A DNA stretch of 64,000 bases from Portulaca oleracea (GCA_029582165.1 CM055875.1:10972785-11036784); one strand, 5' to 3'. Positions 46,376-58,798 are shown, counted from the first letter of the stretch. Program-made: numbers and translations. The notes: generated from the letters alone by a model not told the origin.

Positions 46376-47340
46376 TGTTGGATTTTGGGTAGGCCTAATT
46401 AATTCCAAACTAGGCCACATGATTAGGGCGGAAAAAATCTTAACCCCTAGGATTTCACCTAATCTGCCTAACTAAAATGAAAACATGAACTAACAGATAA
46501 TAGAGGTTGACTTATCATTACTTGATGTCTCTCAATGGATCAGTCGAGTGGGCTCTTCGACTCTTGAATTGAACACCCCGACCCCTAATTTATAGATATA
46601 GGTGGCTTGAGGAGAGGGAAAGAGGTATGGTCGTCATTTTATATAAATTAAAAACCTCGTTTAGGGCCACCACGGATCATGTTGACCCCAACGCAGACTA
46701 TGGGAACTAGTAGAATTGAACATAGGCCACCAAGGATCATTGTGCCCTGCCACGGACCATGGTAGGCTTGCCACAGACTATGGTACCCCTGCATGGACTG
46801 TGGCAGGCTTGGCACATCCTGTAGCAGCCCTGTCATGATCCGTTTTAGGTTAACTAGTCTTCTGAAGATCATTCTAGCATGATTTTTCCTCAAATATAAT
46901 ACCACATTATCTTGGAGCATACATTCATTGTCCAAAGGAGCTGCTTATGTGACCTCGTAGGACCAATTAATACGAGTGTGAACGAACCAACATAACAATG
47001 ATTATCAAGGTCTAAGAAGACATATTGTCACCGAATTAACTTGGCTTAAGGATTTAGATAAATTGAACATTGTCGAGACACTCCCAACCATCTCCCACTT
47101 GTCCCACAAGTGTTCCATTTATTAACTTCCCATGTCACATAATGTCTTAGATTCAGATAAGGTAAGTTGATGTCATCCTTATTGTGTCTGAATATTTCTT
47201 GACCTCCAAGTTAGACTTTTGCAACTGGATGATCAACAATTTATCCATCCAAGCTTGGCCAAACATTTATGTTTAAGCTCATCGAGTGGTTAGTAGGATA
47301 TCTTTCCTTTATGGGGAGGACAGTGCCATCTCGTTTAACT
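46376..47340 (-). mobile_element. Copia LTR plus 250 bp of internal DNA (same family as 1743-6049)
   Basis: The minus-strand LTR runs 47090-46376 (TGGTTGGGAG...ATCCAACA, 715 bp). The preceding 47340-47091 contains the polypurine tract ACAAGTGGGAGAT and aligns with 4940-5190. The rest of the element is missing. The LTR carries about six diverged CACGGA-N-CGTG-type palindromes at 46677-46815. Confidence 0.8.
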
Positions 47341-47363
47341 ACAAATCACTACCTAATCCAAAG

Positions 47364-48348
47364 TGTTGGGATTCAGCCATGAGTAAAAATGTTCCACATA
47401 GAAAAAGTAAAGAGAAAGGACATGGTATATAAGTCAACTTGGTTACTCCTCTTAACACCGATTGGTTTTAAGATGGGACCTCATTTAGCTTGTGTACCAT
47501 GGACCTTGGTTGAAGTAGGCTCTCGCCTTGGATCTCCCTAACAAGAGGTATCAGAGCCGATGGTTCGTTCGGCTGGGCGCAAGGTACGGGAAGGTGGTCT
47601 CGTAAAACTCACCATGGACAGGAGCAGGGACCATGGCGCATGCGCGACTGGGTCTCTTGAATACGCAGAGTGGTGGCATGAGACTCAGGTGAAGTAGGGT
47701 GCGACTATATGGAGTAAGGTGCGGCTGGGACTCTTGAGGCAGAGTGGTGGCATGAGACTCAGGTGGAGTAGGGTGTGACTCTATGGAGTAAGGTGCGGCA
47801 GGGACTCTTGAGGCAAAGTGGAGGCAGGAGACTCAGGTGGAGTAGGGTGCGACTCTGTAGAGTAAGGTGCAGCTATGACGGGCTCCTGATTGGTGACTTC
47901 AAACCTTGGCAAAAAGAGGCTTCCAATCAAGGAGGAGTGACTCATGTATGAAGGGGGAGATTGTTGGGATTCACCCATGAGTAAAAATATCTCACATCGG
48001 AAAAGTAAAGAGAAAGGACATGGTATATAAGTCAACTTGGCTACTCCTCGTAACACCAATTGGTCTTAAGATGGACCCTCACTTAGCTTGTATACCATGG
48101 GCCTTGGTTGAAGTAGGGTCCCGCCTTGGATCTCCCCAACAAGTGGTATCAGAGCCTATTGTTCATTCGGGTATGCGTAAGGTGCAGGAAGGTAGTCTCG
48201 TAAAAATCACCATGGACAAAAGCAAGGACCATGGCGCGTGCGCGACTGGGTCCCCTGAATGCGCAGAGTGGTGGTATCAGACTAAGGTGGAGTAGGGTAC
48301 GGCTCTGTGGAGTAAGGTGCGGCTGGGACTCTTAAGGCAGAGTAGTGG
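47364..48348 (+). mobile_element. Tandem TRIM retrotransposon, left portion
   Basis: LTRs of 180 bp lie at 47364-47543 and 47962-48141 (TGTTGGGATTCA...CTCCCCAACA). Each is followed by a primer-binding site like the initiator-Met type (AGGTATCAGAGCC at 47546, TGGTATCAGAGCC at 48144), and the middle LTR is preceded by a polypurine tract AAGGGGGAGAT. The 418-bp internal region has no coding capacity. The second internal region is interrupted at 48348 by the Athila-like element and resumes at 58409. Flanks CAAAG (47359-47363) and CAAGG (58799-58803) are a four-of-five target duplication. Confidence 0.9.
47690..47880 (+). repeat. Approximately 70-bp repeats inside the TRIM
   Basis: About three units carrying GACTCTTGAGGCAGAGTGG, GAGACTCAGGTGGAGTAGGG and GGAGTAAGGTGCGGC. 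The second internal region shows the same pattern at 48250-48348 and 58414-58540. Confidence 0.85.
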
Positions 48349-49798
48349 TGACAGACCTAAAACATATAGGTGTCTGTGTATCGCAAGTGTACGAATCTGT
48401 GTAGTAATAAAATATCGTTCTCTCTCAAGGATTTGTGTTCAATCACGCACTAAACTAGTTCGCTACAAAGAATGCTAGGTCGATCCAAAGGGTGTTGTAA
48501 AGTTTTCTAAATTAAACTAAGAAAGCAGGAATTTTTAGGGGTTTTGTCAAATATTTAAAATCGTTCAGGGGAGTCCACTCTAGTCAACTAATCAAATTAT
48601 CAACAATTTCGGTGCAGGTAACAAGATAATTCGAGGTCTATAATCTTTCTAGGCCATATCACTTCGATCTTTCGATCCTGGGTGAGTTACAGTGATTAAC
48701 CTAAACATTATTTCTAACTATTTAGCCTCATCAAAGATAAGAACTGATTATAGATTGACCCTAGGCAAGAATCATTATGTCTAACTATTTTCTAACGTAT
48801 TCAATCTACGCAATCCGATTCAAGACTCAAACTGCCGTTCTACTGTCAAGAATCTAAAACCAGGTACAGACTCAAACTGTCGTTCTGTTATCAAATTACC
48901 ATGACATACAAAACACGTAGATTAAACGAATAAAAAGATAACCTAACACCGAAACTGTATTCAAATTCAATCGATTGACATCGAGTTTATCCCCTAAACT
49001 AAGAAAATTAGCTACTCAAAATTCTAAAAGTAAACATCGCAAAATCTAAATAACAAGAAAGCATTAAAGAAGAATAGAAATAAACCGTGTTCGAATTGGC
49101 AGAATCGATCTCTTCGTGTCACCCGATTCGATCTGTTTCGTGTTCTTCGATCACGAACAATAATCTAATCTAATAACAATCTTTAGGAATCAACTGTAAA
49201 TAAATTGATCTAAATCTACTCTAAAAGCTACCTAAAAATCTCTCTCAAAACTAGAGTAAACGGGAGTAAGTCGATCGCTGCTGCCTCCTGTCTCAAACGT
49301 CGGAAGTCGAAGCCCTTTTATAGTGGCTGGATTAGGGCACAAAACGCGGCCTGCGTTTTGGAAACGCTGGCTGCGTTTTGCCCAAATAGCGGACTTCTCC
49401 GTGAGAGGGCGCTGTCTGCGCCTCCAAAAACGTGGGCTGCGTTTTGTCTTTTCTCGGATGCCAAACTTTCAGGACAAGGCGCGGCCTGCGTTCCAAAAAC
49501 GTTGCGCGCGCCTTGCCTCTCCTCTTCAATTGGTCTTGGGCCGAGTCAATTTGGGCCGTTCTTTCTTTCCTCTTCTTTCCTTGTTCATTGCCTTTTCATT
49601 TTTCATGATTTTTGCTATTTTTTCTCTAATTCTTCATGCTTTTTGATATAATTCTATCAGTTCCTGTAAAACATACCAAACTCGCGAACAAGTGTATAAA
49701 TCACAGAAATTGCTATAAAAATACGAGATTTCGAGTATAAAAAGCATGAAACCGACATGATTTGAGCCCTAAAAACTCTATATAAAATTGTCTTATCA
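48349..49798 (-). repeat. 3' LTR of the Athila-like element
   Basis: 1450 bp, very similar to 56957-58408 with scattered substitutions, suggesting a fairly recent insertion compared with the TRIM it sits in. Confidence 0.92.
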
Positions 49799-50167
49799 AA
49801 TCCCCCCATTCTTAGCTCTTGCTTATCCTCAAGCAAGTCAGAATTAAAAATAGGAGGGTTAGGGCTCAAACAGGAGAAACCAAGTGTAAGAAGAGAAAGA
49901 GGCGGAAAGGTCTTTCGAAAGGATTACAAAAACAAAATCTTAACACCCCCTCAGGCTAACCAATCTAACACATCAATTTAATCAAGCAATCACAAAGATG
50001 AGTCTGGACAAGATCAAAACTTAATTTAAAAGAGAAAGGAAGAAAATTTCGAAACCAAAAGGAGAGAACAAGTACTTCTGAAGCATAAACCTGCCAACAG
50101 TCTTAAGAATAATGCAAATGTGCGCGGTTAGTTATGGACATAAGCCAGTCTAAAGAGCAAAACTCAC

Positions 50168-50715
50168 TTTAGGCCTTCGTTTTAGAGATGAGAATTTTAG
50201 TTTATTGCAATTTAACTTTGTGGAGACATTTTAATATACAACTTCCTTGTATGCAGTACAATATTGTTTGTTATTTTAATTCAACTATCATTTTCAAGGG
50301 GTGAAGTACATGTTTTATATTATTTGAATAAGGTCAACCACATCACAATACATATAAATACCAACAATTTTAACATTTTACAATTGTTACTATACATGAA
50401 ATTAATGTTACTAATTGCATCTAAACCAAAAGCAATTTGTTGCCGTTGCTTCTAATTCGTTGCAATAGAGTCATTAGTAACAATTTATAACTTGTTGGAA
50501 AAAAGAAGACAACAATTTAATTTTGTTGCAGTAGTTAAAAATTGTTAGCATTGAATTCTACTATAACAGTTGCTTTTTTGTTACCAAATACTTAAAAACC
50601 GTTACGATAGCCTACGACAACAGCTGCAATTATAACGAATACAAAAGCATTGTCGTAGACATATGCCAACGAATTTCATCTTATGGTAACAGTTTTTACC
50701 TGTTACCATATGTGA
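50168..50715. mobile_element. Possible CACTA-like insertion in the Athila 3' region
   Basis: The right end on the minus strand reads ACTACACAAATCACATATGG, and the region carries repeated GTTGC, GTAAC and CGTTAC motifs plus a GGTAACAG...CTGTTACC inverted pair. One base differs from a CACTA terminus and the left end is unclear. Confidence 0.35.
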
Positions 50716-52353
50716 TTTGTGTAGTAGTAGAAACAACTACAATAAGCATGGTAAGAACCTCACTCTCCACTACTTGTATGCAATGCACAAGTGACAATCA
50801 AAAGGACTTTATCGAGTTGTAACAGGGCTTAGGTTAGGGGCAAGGAGCGGTAAAATTTTGGGATTGAGGAGTTAAGAGCCATGCTTGGATTGAATTTCAA
50901 TGAATAAAACACTCTAAACTCTCCTTCTTGCTTAGTGTATACAAGGAATTTCACCTCTCATCTTCTACGATATTAAACATCTCAACTGAATATAACCAAG
51001 TCAAAGATTACAAAATTAAATTGAATCTCCCTAAACACCCTTTTCTTTTGGAACTCTTTTTTTTTTCTTTTTTTTTTACTTCTTTTTTTTTTCTTTTTGG
51101 TGGGTGATCGGGAAGAGGAAAACTATGAAATTACAACTTTGACTTCGATATATAAATGAACAACATAACCAAACACTAATTATTCAAAAGGTGGGACTTT
51201 AATTTCTCCCTAACTTCACATTTTTGTCCAAACACACCTAACCAACAGTTCCTTCCGAAAAAACGACAAACTCTCATTCAACCAAGCAAGGCAAAGGGAT
51301 ACTGGATGTCAAAGGCCAAGGCTTGCATTGTCAGGGTTCAATCATGAAAGAAGGATAAACAAAGGCTAGGCGGGGCAAAAAGAACGGTTAAATATAATGT
51401 AGGGTAGGCTATTTGGCTATGTAGTTTAGCAAAATAAAACGAATGCCTTAATCACTTTGTCACAACGTGCAATGCAAGTATATAGTCTCGAGCAAGATGC
51501 AAAGCAAGTTCTAGAGATGCAACTAATGGGTGAGTCACTCAGGGAATATGAAATTGATAAAAGTGATCAATTCAAAAATTTAGGCAATGTAGACTCACGG
51601 GATGGGGCTCAATCAACTAAACTTAGCCCAAAGATTTGCTGCACGCATATTTATACTTTCTAAGATAGTCAAACCAATAAGATACAACTCTCATAACTTG
51701 TCTCAAAATCAGAAGATTTAAAGAAAAAAGTTTCAAAAACTTTTAAGATCTAATCCAGACTTTTCTAACCGAAGCAAGCTAAACTGAAAGTAAGAAAGGT
51801 TTACAAATCATCACTGAAGGTGTTTCCGGTTTTAATCCTAATCCTATCATATAATTTTTTTTTTGTTTTATGTCTTTTCTATTTTTTTTTGGTCTTTTTC
51901 TAATTTTTCTGATTTTTTTGGATTTTTGAATAGGTGAATGCAAAAGAAAGGAAAAGAAAGAGAAACAAACTAGGAAAAGAAAAAGGAAAAACTATATGCT
52001 TCTATCTAATGCAAACTAGGTGGTCGCAAATTAAAGAAAAATTTAAAAGAAAAACTTAAGAAACTAGAAAAACAAAAAGGAAAAACAAACTACGAACTCA
52101 AATAACTATGAACAAGCAAAGAAAAAAACACACAAAAATAAGAGAAATCACACTAAAATTTGAAAAACTACCATAAAGCAAGAAAAAGAAAGACGAAAAT
52201 AAAAGAAAATGAAGGAAAAACAGAAAAATAAACGAAAAGCAGATAAATAAGAAAAATTTACAGGAAGAAATATTTTTCAACACCCCCATGCTTAGATGTT
52301 GCATTGTCCTCAATGTAGAAGACAACGACTAAGGGTAAGGGTTTAGCCAAGGA
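50716..52353. other. Athila-like 3' non-coding region
   Basis: Long A-, AAAG- and T-rich stretches (for example 51060-51105 and 51930-52260). Athila elements usually carry a long untranslated region here. No gene is supported. Confidence 0.6.
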
Positions 52354-52745
52354 TCAAGGATCCTCGGTCGGTGGGGAAGGGTCGGTATGGCTCGGTCCTG
52401 GTGGTGGTGAGGGTCGATCGAACATGGCCTGAATAAGGCCGGTGAGGTTGGCGATTGACTCGTCGAGACGGTAAAATCGCAGGTCAGACTGCTCCCTATA
52501 CTCAACAAAGCTCTCCCTCAACTCGTTCACACGGTGTTCGGTCCGGTCAATGGAGGTTTGGAGGTCGCGAAAGCGTGCCTCATAGTCTGGTTGGGGTTGT
52601 TCGGGTTGAGGGTTAGGGTGGATTTCTAGTTCTGGTTTGGGTTCGGGTTCGGGATCGAACTTGGGGAAGGGAGGCATCCACATCAAATTCTTAACAACTT
52701 GGGGAGAGGTGTGGGGGTTAGGCATGGGAAACCTAGCGTATAATA
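52354..52745 (-). pseudogene. Athila 3' ORF fragment fused to broken integrase
   Basis: The frame encodes a Pro/Glu-rich segment (PKFDPEPEPKPELEIHPNPQ) and a heptad-like region, RFRDLQTSIDRTEHRVNELR, then RLDESIANLTGLIQ, likely a coiled coil. Similar tails occur in the extra ORF of Athila-type elements. Its upstream part overlaps the integrase frame in another register, so the true start has been deleted. Confidence 0.5.
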
Positions 52746-54880
52746 GCGGGTATACAACGTCTGTAAATTCCATCACCGCAGAGTTTGTATAATAGCGGCT
52801 CTTCCCAAACATATCTTTTAACATCGGAGAGGAATTTCTTTTTCTGTTGATATGTTAAATCAGGTGGGAGAGCTCCGCAAACTAGATAATTCACATAATC
52901 TGCGAACCATGGGGCTGAGTGTCGATTTATAGCCAAGAGTTGTTCGTGTGGGAACCACTCATTGATTGGCAGATCATTTTTAACTGAAGAACCAGACTAA
53001 AGTCTCGATAGATGATCGGCTACTACGTTTTGCAGGCCGGGTTTGTCCCGAATTTCAATATCAAACTCTTGAAGTAGTAGCACCCAACGAATAAGACACG
53101 GTTTTGAATCAACCTTCGTCATTAAATGCTTGATAGCTGCGTGATCTGTGTAGACTATGACCTGAGAGTTGATCAAATAGGGTCTGAATTTGTCTAAGGC
53201 ATATACCACCGCTAGAAACTCTTTTTCAATTGTTGCATAATTCACTTGGGCTCCATCAAGAGTTTTGCTAGCGTAGTAGATGGCATAAGGTTTTCCATCA
53301 ATCCTTTGCCCTAGCACTGCTCCTATAGCGTGATCGCTTGCGTCACACATAATTTCGAAAGGTAGATTCCAATTCGGCGTTTGCATTATGGGAGCAGAAA
53401 CCAAAGCTTGCTTTAATTTTTGAAAAGCAGCTAAGCACTCTTCATTAAACTCGAATGGAACGTCCTTGGCAAGAAGGTTTATAAGAGGTTTCGCTATCTT
53501 TGAAAAATCCTTGATGAATAGGCGATAATAACCTACATGTCCTAGGAAGCTTCTAATACCTTTCACGCTTCCTGGCGGGGGAAGTTTCTCGATTACTTCA
53601 ACCTTGGCTTTGTCCACTGAAATTCCCTTGTTAGAAATCACATGTCCTAAGACTACTCCTTCTTGTACCATAAAGTGACATTTCTCCCAATTTAGAACTA
53701 GGTTGACTTCTTCACACCTCTGCAGTACCCGTTTTAAATTCTGCAGAAAAAGGTCGAATGAGGTTCCATGTCCATGAATACTTCCACAAAATCCTCAAGA
53801 AACTCAGCGAAAATTGCCATCATACATCTCTGAAATGTGGCGAGTGCATTGCATAATCCAAAAGGCATCCTTCTGTAGGCAAAGGCTCCGTAAGGACAGG
53901 TGAATGTCGTTTTTTCCTGATCTTTAGGGTGAATAGGGATTTGGAAGAATCCCGAATATCCGTCCAAATAGCAAAAATAGGAGTTCTTTGCCAAACGCTC
54001 CAACATTTGATCTACAAATGGAAGCGGAAAATGATCTTTTCTGGTGGCCTTGTTCAACTTCCTGTAGTCGATGCACATCCTCCATCCAGTAACGGTCCTG
54101 GTTGGAATTAACTCGTTTTTCTCATTCTTGACTACAGTCATACCTCCTTTCTTCGGGACTACATGAACAGGACTAACCCACTCGCTGTCTGAGATGGGGT
54201 AAATTATCCCAGCCTTGAGAAGTTTCAGTATCTCTTTCTTTACTACTTCCTTCATGTTTGGGTTGAGTCTCCTTTGATGTTCGACGGAAGGTTTATGATC
54301 TTCTTCAAGGAGAATTCTATGCATGCAGAAGGAAGGATGTATTCCTTTCAGATCGTTGATGACATACATAATTGCCTTTCGGTGGGTTCGCAGGACTTCC
54401 AGCAGTGAAGGCATTTCTTCATTTATCAAGGTGGAACTCACAATCATGGGATAAGTAGAATCTGGCTCGAGGAACTCATATCGTAGTGTATCTGGTAGCG
54501 GTTTTAGTTCCACTTTAGGAGCCTTTGATTCTGCGCTGTCGGAATTGTTGGATAAGTGATACTCCTTTTTAGGTTCGCTTGTTACCTAAGGTGCGGCATC
54601 TAATAGCCTTGCGTAAGCGGCTATGGCATCTTCTTCTTCCTGCACTGAGCAATTATTGAGCAAACATAGTTCAAGTGGATCACTTGACCGATCATTAGGG
54701 GGCGCGTTAGTATTAATTCCCTCAATAGAATCTACCGAATTGCAATCATCAGAGAAGGAGGGAAAGTTCGTAGCATGCTTTAGATTAAATTCAATCTTTT
54801 CCGTCCCCGCATTAAAGGTCATTTTTCCATTTTTAACATCTACACAACAACTAGAGGTTGCTAGGAAGGGTCTTCCAAGG
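52745..54880 (-). pseudogene. Athila-like RT, RNase H and integrase start, broken
   Basis: From the protease end, reading continues through a TAG near 54588. RT starts near PLPDTLRYEFLEPDSTYP and carries PSVEHQRRLNPNMKEVVKKE, RMCIDYRKLNKATRKDHFPL, YSGFFQIPIHPKDQEKTTFT and RRMPFGLCNALATFQRCM. The catalytic FMDD is cut after FMD (about 53772): a short deletion removes the second Asp and shifts frame. The next frame continues with [20 protein letters not shown] and RNase H motifs [33 protein letters not shown] and VVADHLSRL, ending at a stop at 52997. An integrase N-terminal segment (FADYVNYLVCGALPPDL and YVWEEPLLYKLCGDG) is cut off near 52745. The enzyme cannot be active. Confidence 0.88.
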
Positions 54881-54891
54881 ATGATGGGTGT

Positions 54892-55779
54892 TCAAGAGTC
54901 CTCGTCCATTTCCAAAATAACAAAATCCACAAGGACAAAAATCTCTCCTATTTTAGTGGGTACGTCATCTAAAACTCCTATGGGGTATTTTATAGATCGG
55001 TCGGCTAACTGTAGAGCAATAGCGGTAGGTTTTAAATCTCCTATCCCCAACTTTTTATACATAGAGTAAGGCATTAAATTGACGCTGGATCCTAAGTCGC
55101 ATAGGGCGCGGTCAATGTGCAAGGTACCAATTTCGCAGGGAATAGTGAAACTACCAGTATCCTTAAGTTTGGTAGGCAGTTTATTTTGTATGGCAGCACT
55201 ACAAAAATCATTTAAGGCCATTATCTCATCTTCTTCTAACTTTCTTTTGTTACTAAGGATCTCCTTGAGGAATTTTGCATAAATAGGCATTTGTGTAATC
55301 ACTTCATTGAACGGAATAGTAACATGAAGTTGCTTTATTATTTCCATAAATTTCCCAAAGTGTTTGTGATGTTTTATACTAACTAACCTCTCGGGGTAGG
55401 GTGGTACAGGTACATGGACCCTTTGGTTAACTACCGGAGGTTCCTCTTGTCTCTTCTTCCTTCCCCTATCAGTCTCATCTATAGGCGATTCTTTTTCTGG
55501 GTCAGGGTCTTTATCAGGAGTACTATCAGTTGGAAGTGGCTCAGTTGGGGTACTTTCAGGTGGTTTCCGCCAAGGTTCATCTAATTGTTTTCCACTCCTA
55601 AGGGTCAGGGTGCTGCAATCTCCTGATATGCTATCAGTAAGGGAGGTGGAGGAATCATTCATGTAAGCCACTTGGGAAGCCAATTTGTCGTTTAGGTACG
55701 TCAAGGTCTCTATCTTTTCTAGGAGGTTTTTAATGGTTCCTGCTTGTTCTTGTTGGTTTGATAGAAGGTCTTTCACCAA
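54892..55779 (-). pseudogene. Athila-like Gag C-terminus and aspartic protease
   Basis: An open frame of 295 codons with an acidic Pro/Glu-rich linker, then YAKFLKEILSNKRKLEEDE, and the protease active site ALCDLGSSVNLMPYSMYKKL, the D-L-G-[AS]-S form typical of Athila. It ends at a TGA after EMDEDS where the family normally reads on into TPIILGRPFLAT, which is present immediately after the stop (probable CGA to TGA). The next stretch (54586-54880) remains in this frame. Confidence 0.82.
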
Positions 55780-55944
55780 AATTTCTAAGTCGGGTTTTTG
55801 GTCAACATGGTGAATATGTTGGGTTTGGGTATTACAAGTTGTTTCCTTTGAACAAGCAGAAGTTGCATGATTGGTCGAATGACAGAGTTCACATAATAAA
55901 GGTAAGGGTGCAGGCGAGTCGCGGTGGTCTATTTTTTCACTAAA

Positions 55945-56811
55945 GAATCGAGTTTAGCAGTTAATAATGAAATAACATCTAAATCTTGCTTACCTCCCGC
56001 TCTAGGGCGGGGTTCTGACCACTGCCGTGAGTTGTTCGCTAGATTCTCGATCAGAGTCCAGATTTCTGGAATTGTTTTTCAAAAAATATTGCCTCCGGCT
56101 GCTGAGAGGATGCTTCCTCTTGTTGACTCGCTTGCTCCATTGTAGAATGATTGGATGAGAACCCATTGTTCGAATCCGTGTTGAGGACATTGTCGAATAA
56201 TGTCCTTGAATCTTTCCCAAGCATCGTATAGTGACTCATCCTGCTCTTGCGTGAATGTAGAAATCCGATTTCTCAGGCTGGTGAGCTTGCTTGGAGGAAA
56301 GTACTTTGCCAGAAAGGTGTTGGCAAGTTCGTCAAATGTTGTGATTGAGTTTGGTGGAAGTGTGTCAAGCCACTCCCATGCTTTGCCTTCCAACGAGAAC
56401 GGGAAGAGACGAAGTTTGATGACATCTTTCGATACGTTGTTGGCTTTGTAAGTGTCACAAGCTTGACGGAAGAGTCACAGATGTCGGTTCAGATCTTCGT
56501 TGGTCAACCCATGGAATGGTGATTTTGACACTAGGTTGATCAAAGACTGTTCCCAGCTCGAAGTCGTTTGCTTGGATGGTGGGAACGTTGATTGCTGATT
56601 GCGGGTTGGTGACATTGGGAGTAAGATACTGACCGAATGTCTTTGGTCGCTGTTCTCCCATCTTTTCTTCTTTTTCCGATTCCGATTTTAGCTCCTCTTC
56701 GTCCGTCTCTTGATTTACTTGAAATTCTTTCTCCAGTCTTGCTCTTTTCCTTCTCTCTCGAAGTGTTCGTTCGATCTCAGGATCGTACTCGAAAGAGAAA
56801 TCTTTTTCCAT
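55945..56811 (-). pseudogene. Athila-like Gag, broken
   Basis: It starts at the ATG at 56811 with MEKDFSFEYDPEIERTLRER, a typical Athila Gag start. A frameshift occurs near 56500. The retrotransposon Gag core follows: GKAWEWLDTLPPNSITTFDE, LANTFLAKYFPPSKLTSLRN, ESLYDAWERFKDIIRQCPQH and LIQSFYNGASESTRGSILSA. A stop or frame change near 56080 precedes the last part. The start lies about 120 bp from the primer-binding site. Confidence 0.85.
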
Positions 56812-56932
56812 AAACCTGGAAAAGACAAAAACAAGAATACAAAGCGTAATAAAGAAAATAAAGAAAAATAACAGAAATCAAATACCCTAGTCACCCAGAG
56901 CGTGTTCGTCCAATGGCAATTCGGGAAACAAA

Positions 56933-56950
56933 TCCCCGGCAACGGCACCA
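56933..56950 (-). other. Primer-binding site of the Athila-like element
   Basis: TGGTGCCGTTGCCGGGGA on the minus strand, six bases after the 5' LTR end, complementary to the 3' end of plant tRNA-Asp apart from one apparent C-to-T change. Confidence 0.75.
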
Positions 56951-56956
56951 AAAACT

Positions 56957-58408
56957 TGACAGACCTAAAACATATAAGTGTCTGTGTACCGCAAGTGTAC
57001 GGGTCTGTGTAGTAATAAAATATCGTTCTTTCTTAGGGATTTGTGTTCTATCACGCACTAAACTAGTTCGCTACAAAGAATGCTAGGTCGATCCAAAGGG
57101 TGTCGTAAAGTTTTCTAAATTAAACTAAGAAAGCAGGAATTTTTAGGGGTTTTATCAAATATTTAAAAGCGTTCAGGGGAGTCCACTCTAGTCAACTAAT
57201 CAAATTATCAACAATTCCGGTGCAAGTAACAAGATAATTCGGGGCCTATAATCTTTCTAGGCCCTATCACTTCGATCTTTCGATCCTAGGTGAGTTACAG
57301 TGATTAACCTAAACATTATTTCTAACTATTTAAGCCTAATCAAAGATAAGAACTGATTATAGATTGACCCTAGGCAAGAATCATTATGTCTAACTATTTT
57401 CTAACCTATTTAATCTACGCAATCCGATTCAAGACTCAAACTGTCGTTCTATTGTCAAGAACCTAAAACCAGGTACAGACTCAAACTATGGTTCTATTGT
57501 CAAATTACCATGAAACACAAAACACGTAGATTAAACGAATAAAAAGATAACCTAACACCGAAACTGTATTCAAATTCAATCGATTGACATCGAGTTTATC
57601 CCCTAAACTATGAAAATTAGCTACTCATAATTCTAAAAGTAAACATCGCAAAATCTAAATAACAAGAAAGCATTAAAGAAGAATAGAAATAAACTGTGTT
57701 CGAATTAGCGGAATCGATCTCTTCGTGTCACCCGAATCGATCTCTTTCGTGTTCTTCTATCACGAACAATAATCTAATCTAATAACAATCTTGAGGAATC
57801 AACTGTAAATAAATTGATCTAAATCTACTCTAAAGGCTACCTAAAAATCTCTCTCAAAACTAGAGTAAACGGGAGTAAATCGCTCGCTGCTGCCTCCTGT
57901 CTCAAACGTCGAAAGTCGAAGCCCTTTTATAGTGGCTGGATTAGGGCACGAAACGCGGCCTGCGTTTTGGAAACGCTGGCTGTGTTTTGCCCAAATAGGG
58001 GACTTCTCCGTGAGAGGGCGCTGGCTACGCCTCCAAAAACGCGGGTTGCGTTTTGTCTTTTCTCGGTCGCGAAACTTTCTAGACAAGGCGCGGCCTGCGT
58101 TTCCAAAAACGCTGCCTGCGCCTTGCCTCTCCGCTTCAATTGGTCTAGGGCCGAGTCAATTTGGGTCGTTCTTCCTTTCCTCTTCTTTCCTTCTTCATTC
58201 CCTTTTCATTTTTCATGATTTTTGCTATTTCTTCTCTAATTCTTCATGCTTTTTGATATAATTATACCAGTTCCTGTAAAACATACCAAACTCGCGAACA
58301 AGTGTATAAATCACATAAATTGCTCTAAAAATACAAGATATCGAGTATAAAAAGCATAAAACTGACATGATTTGAGCCCTAAAAACTCTATATAAAATTG
58401 TCTTATCA
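56957..58408 (-). repeat. 5' LTR of the Athila-like element
   Basis: 1452 bp, the partner of 48349-49798. It contains repeated GGCCTGCGTTTTGG/CGCTGGCTGCGTTTTG motifs (57950-58120). Confidence 0.92.
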
Positions 58409-58798
58409 AGTAGCATGAGACTCGGGTGGAGTAGGGTACGGCTCTATAGAGTAAGGTGCGGCTGAGACTCTTGAGGCAGAGTGGTGGCATGAGACTCAGG
58501 TGGAGTAGGGTGCAGCTCTGTAGAGTAAGGTGCGGCTGTGATGGGCTCCTAATAGTGAATTGAAACCTTGGCAAAAAGAGGCTTTCGATCAAGGGGGAGA
58601 GACTCATGCATGAATGGGGAGATTGTTGGGATTCACCCATGAGTAAAAATGTCCCACATAGGAAAAGTAAAGAGAAAGGACATGGTATATAAGTCAAGTA
58701 GGCTACATCTCTTAACACCAATTGGTTTTAAGATGGAACCTCACTTGTGTACAATGGTCCTTTATTGAAGTGGGCTCCTGCCTTGGATCTCCCCAACA
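58409..58798 (+). mobile_element. Tandem TRIM, right portion and last LTR
   Basis: After the AGTAG duplication the TRIM internal sequence resumes at CATGAGACTCGGG and reaches the polypurine tract. The last LTR is 58624-58798 (175 bp). Joined to 48142-48348, the second internal region measures 417 bp, matching the 418 bp of the first. Confidence 0.9.

Larger units (their letters stand above)
48349..58408 (-). mobile_element. Athila-like Ty3/gypsy element inserted in the TRIM
   Basis: LTRs at 56957-58408 (5') and 48349-49798 (3') have TGATAAGACA...TCTGTCA ends on the minus strand. The target duplication is AGTGG (48344-48348) versus AGTAG (58409-58413). The primer-binding site TGGTGCCGTTGCCGGGGA (56950-56933) fits tRNA-Asp, as in many Athila/Tat elements. 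A GGGGGG polypurine tract is at 49799-49810. Coding order is gag, protease, RT, RNase H and the start of integrase; the integrase core is deleted. Confidence 0.92.

Noticed and set aside
45966..46475. 169-codon frame as a novel gene
   Set aside because: Its middle matches a copia gag pattern and its end runs into the copia LTR at 46376; the N-terminal part is unsupported.
52733..52824. The N-terminal part of the frame that reads MLKDMFGKSRYYTNS
   Set aside because: It is an out-of-register reading of the integrase segment YVWEEPLLYKLCGDG.
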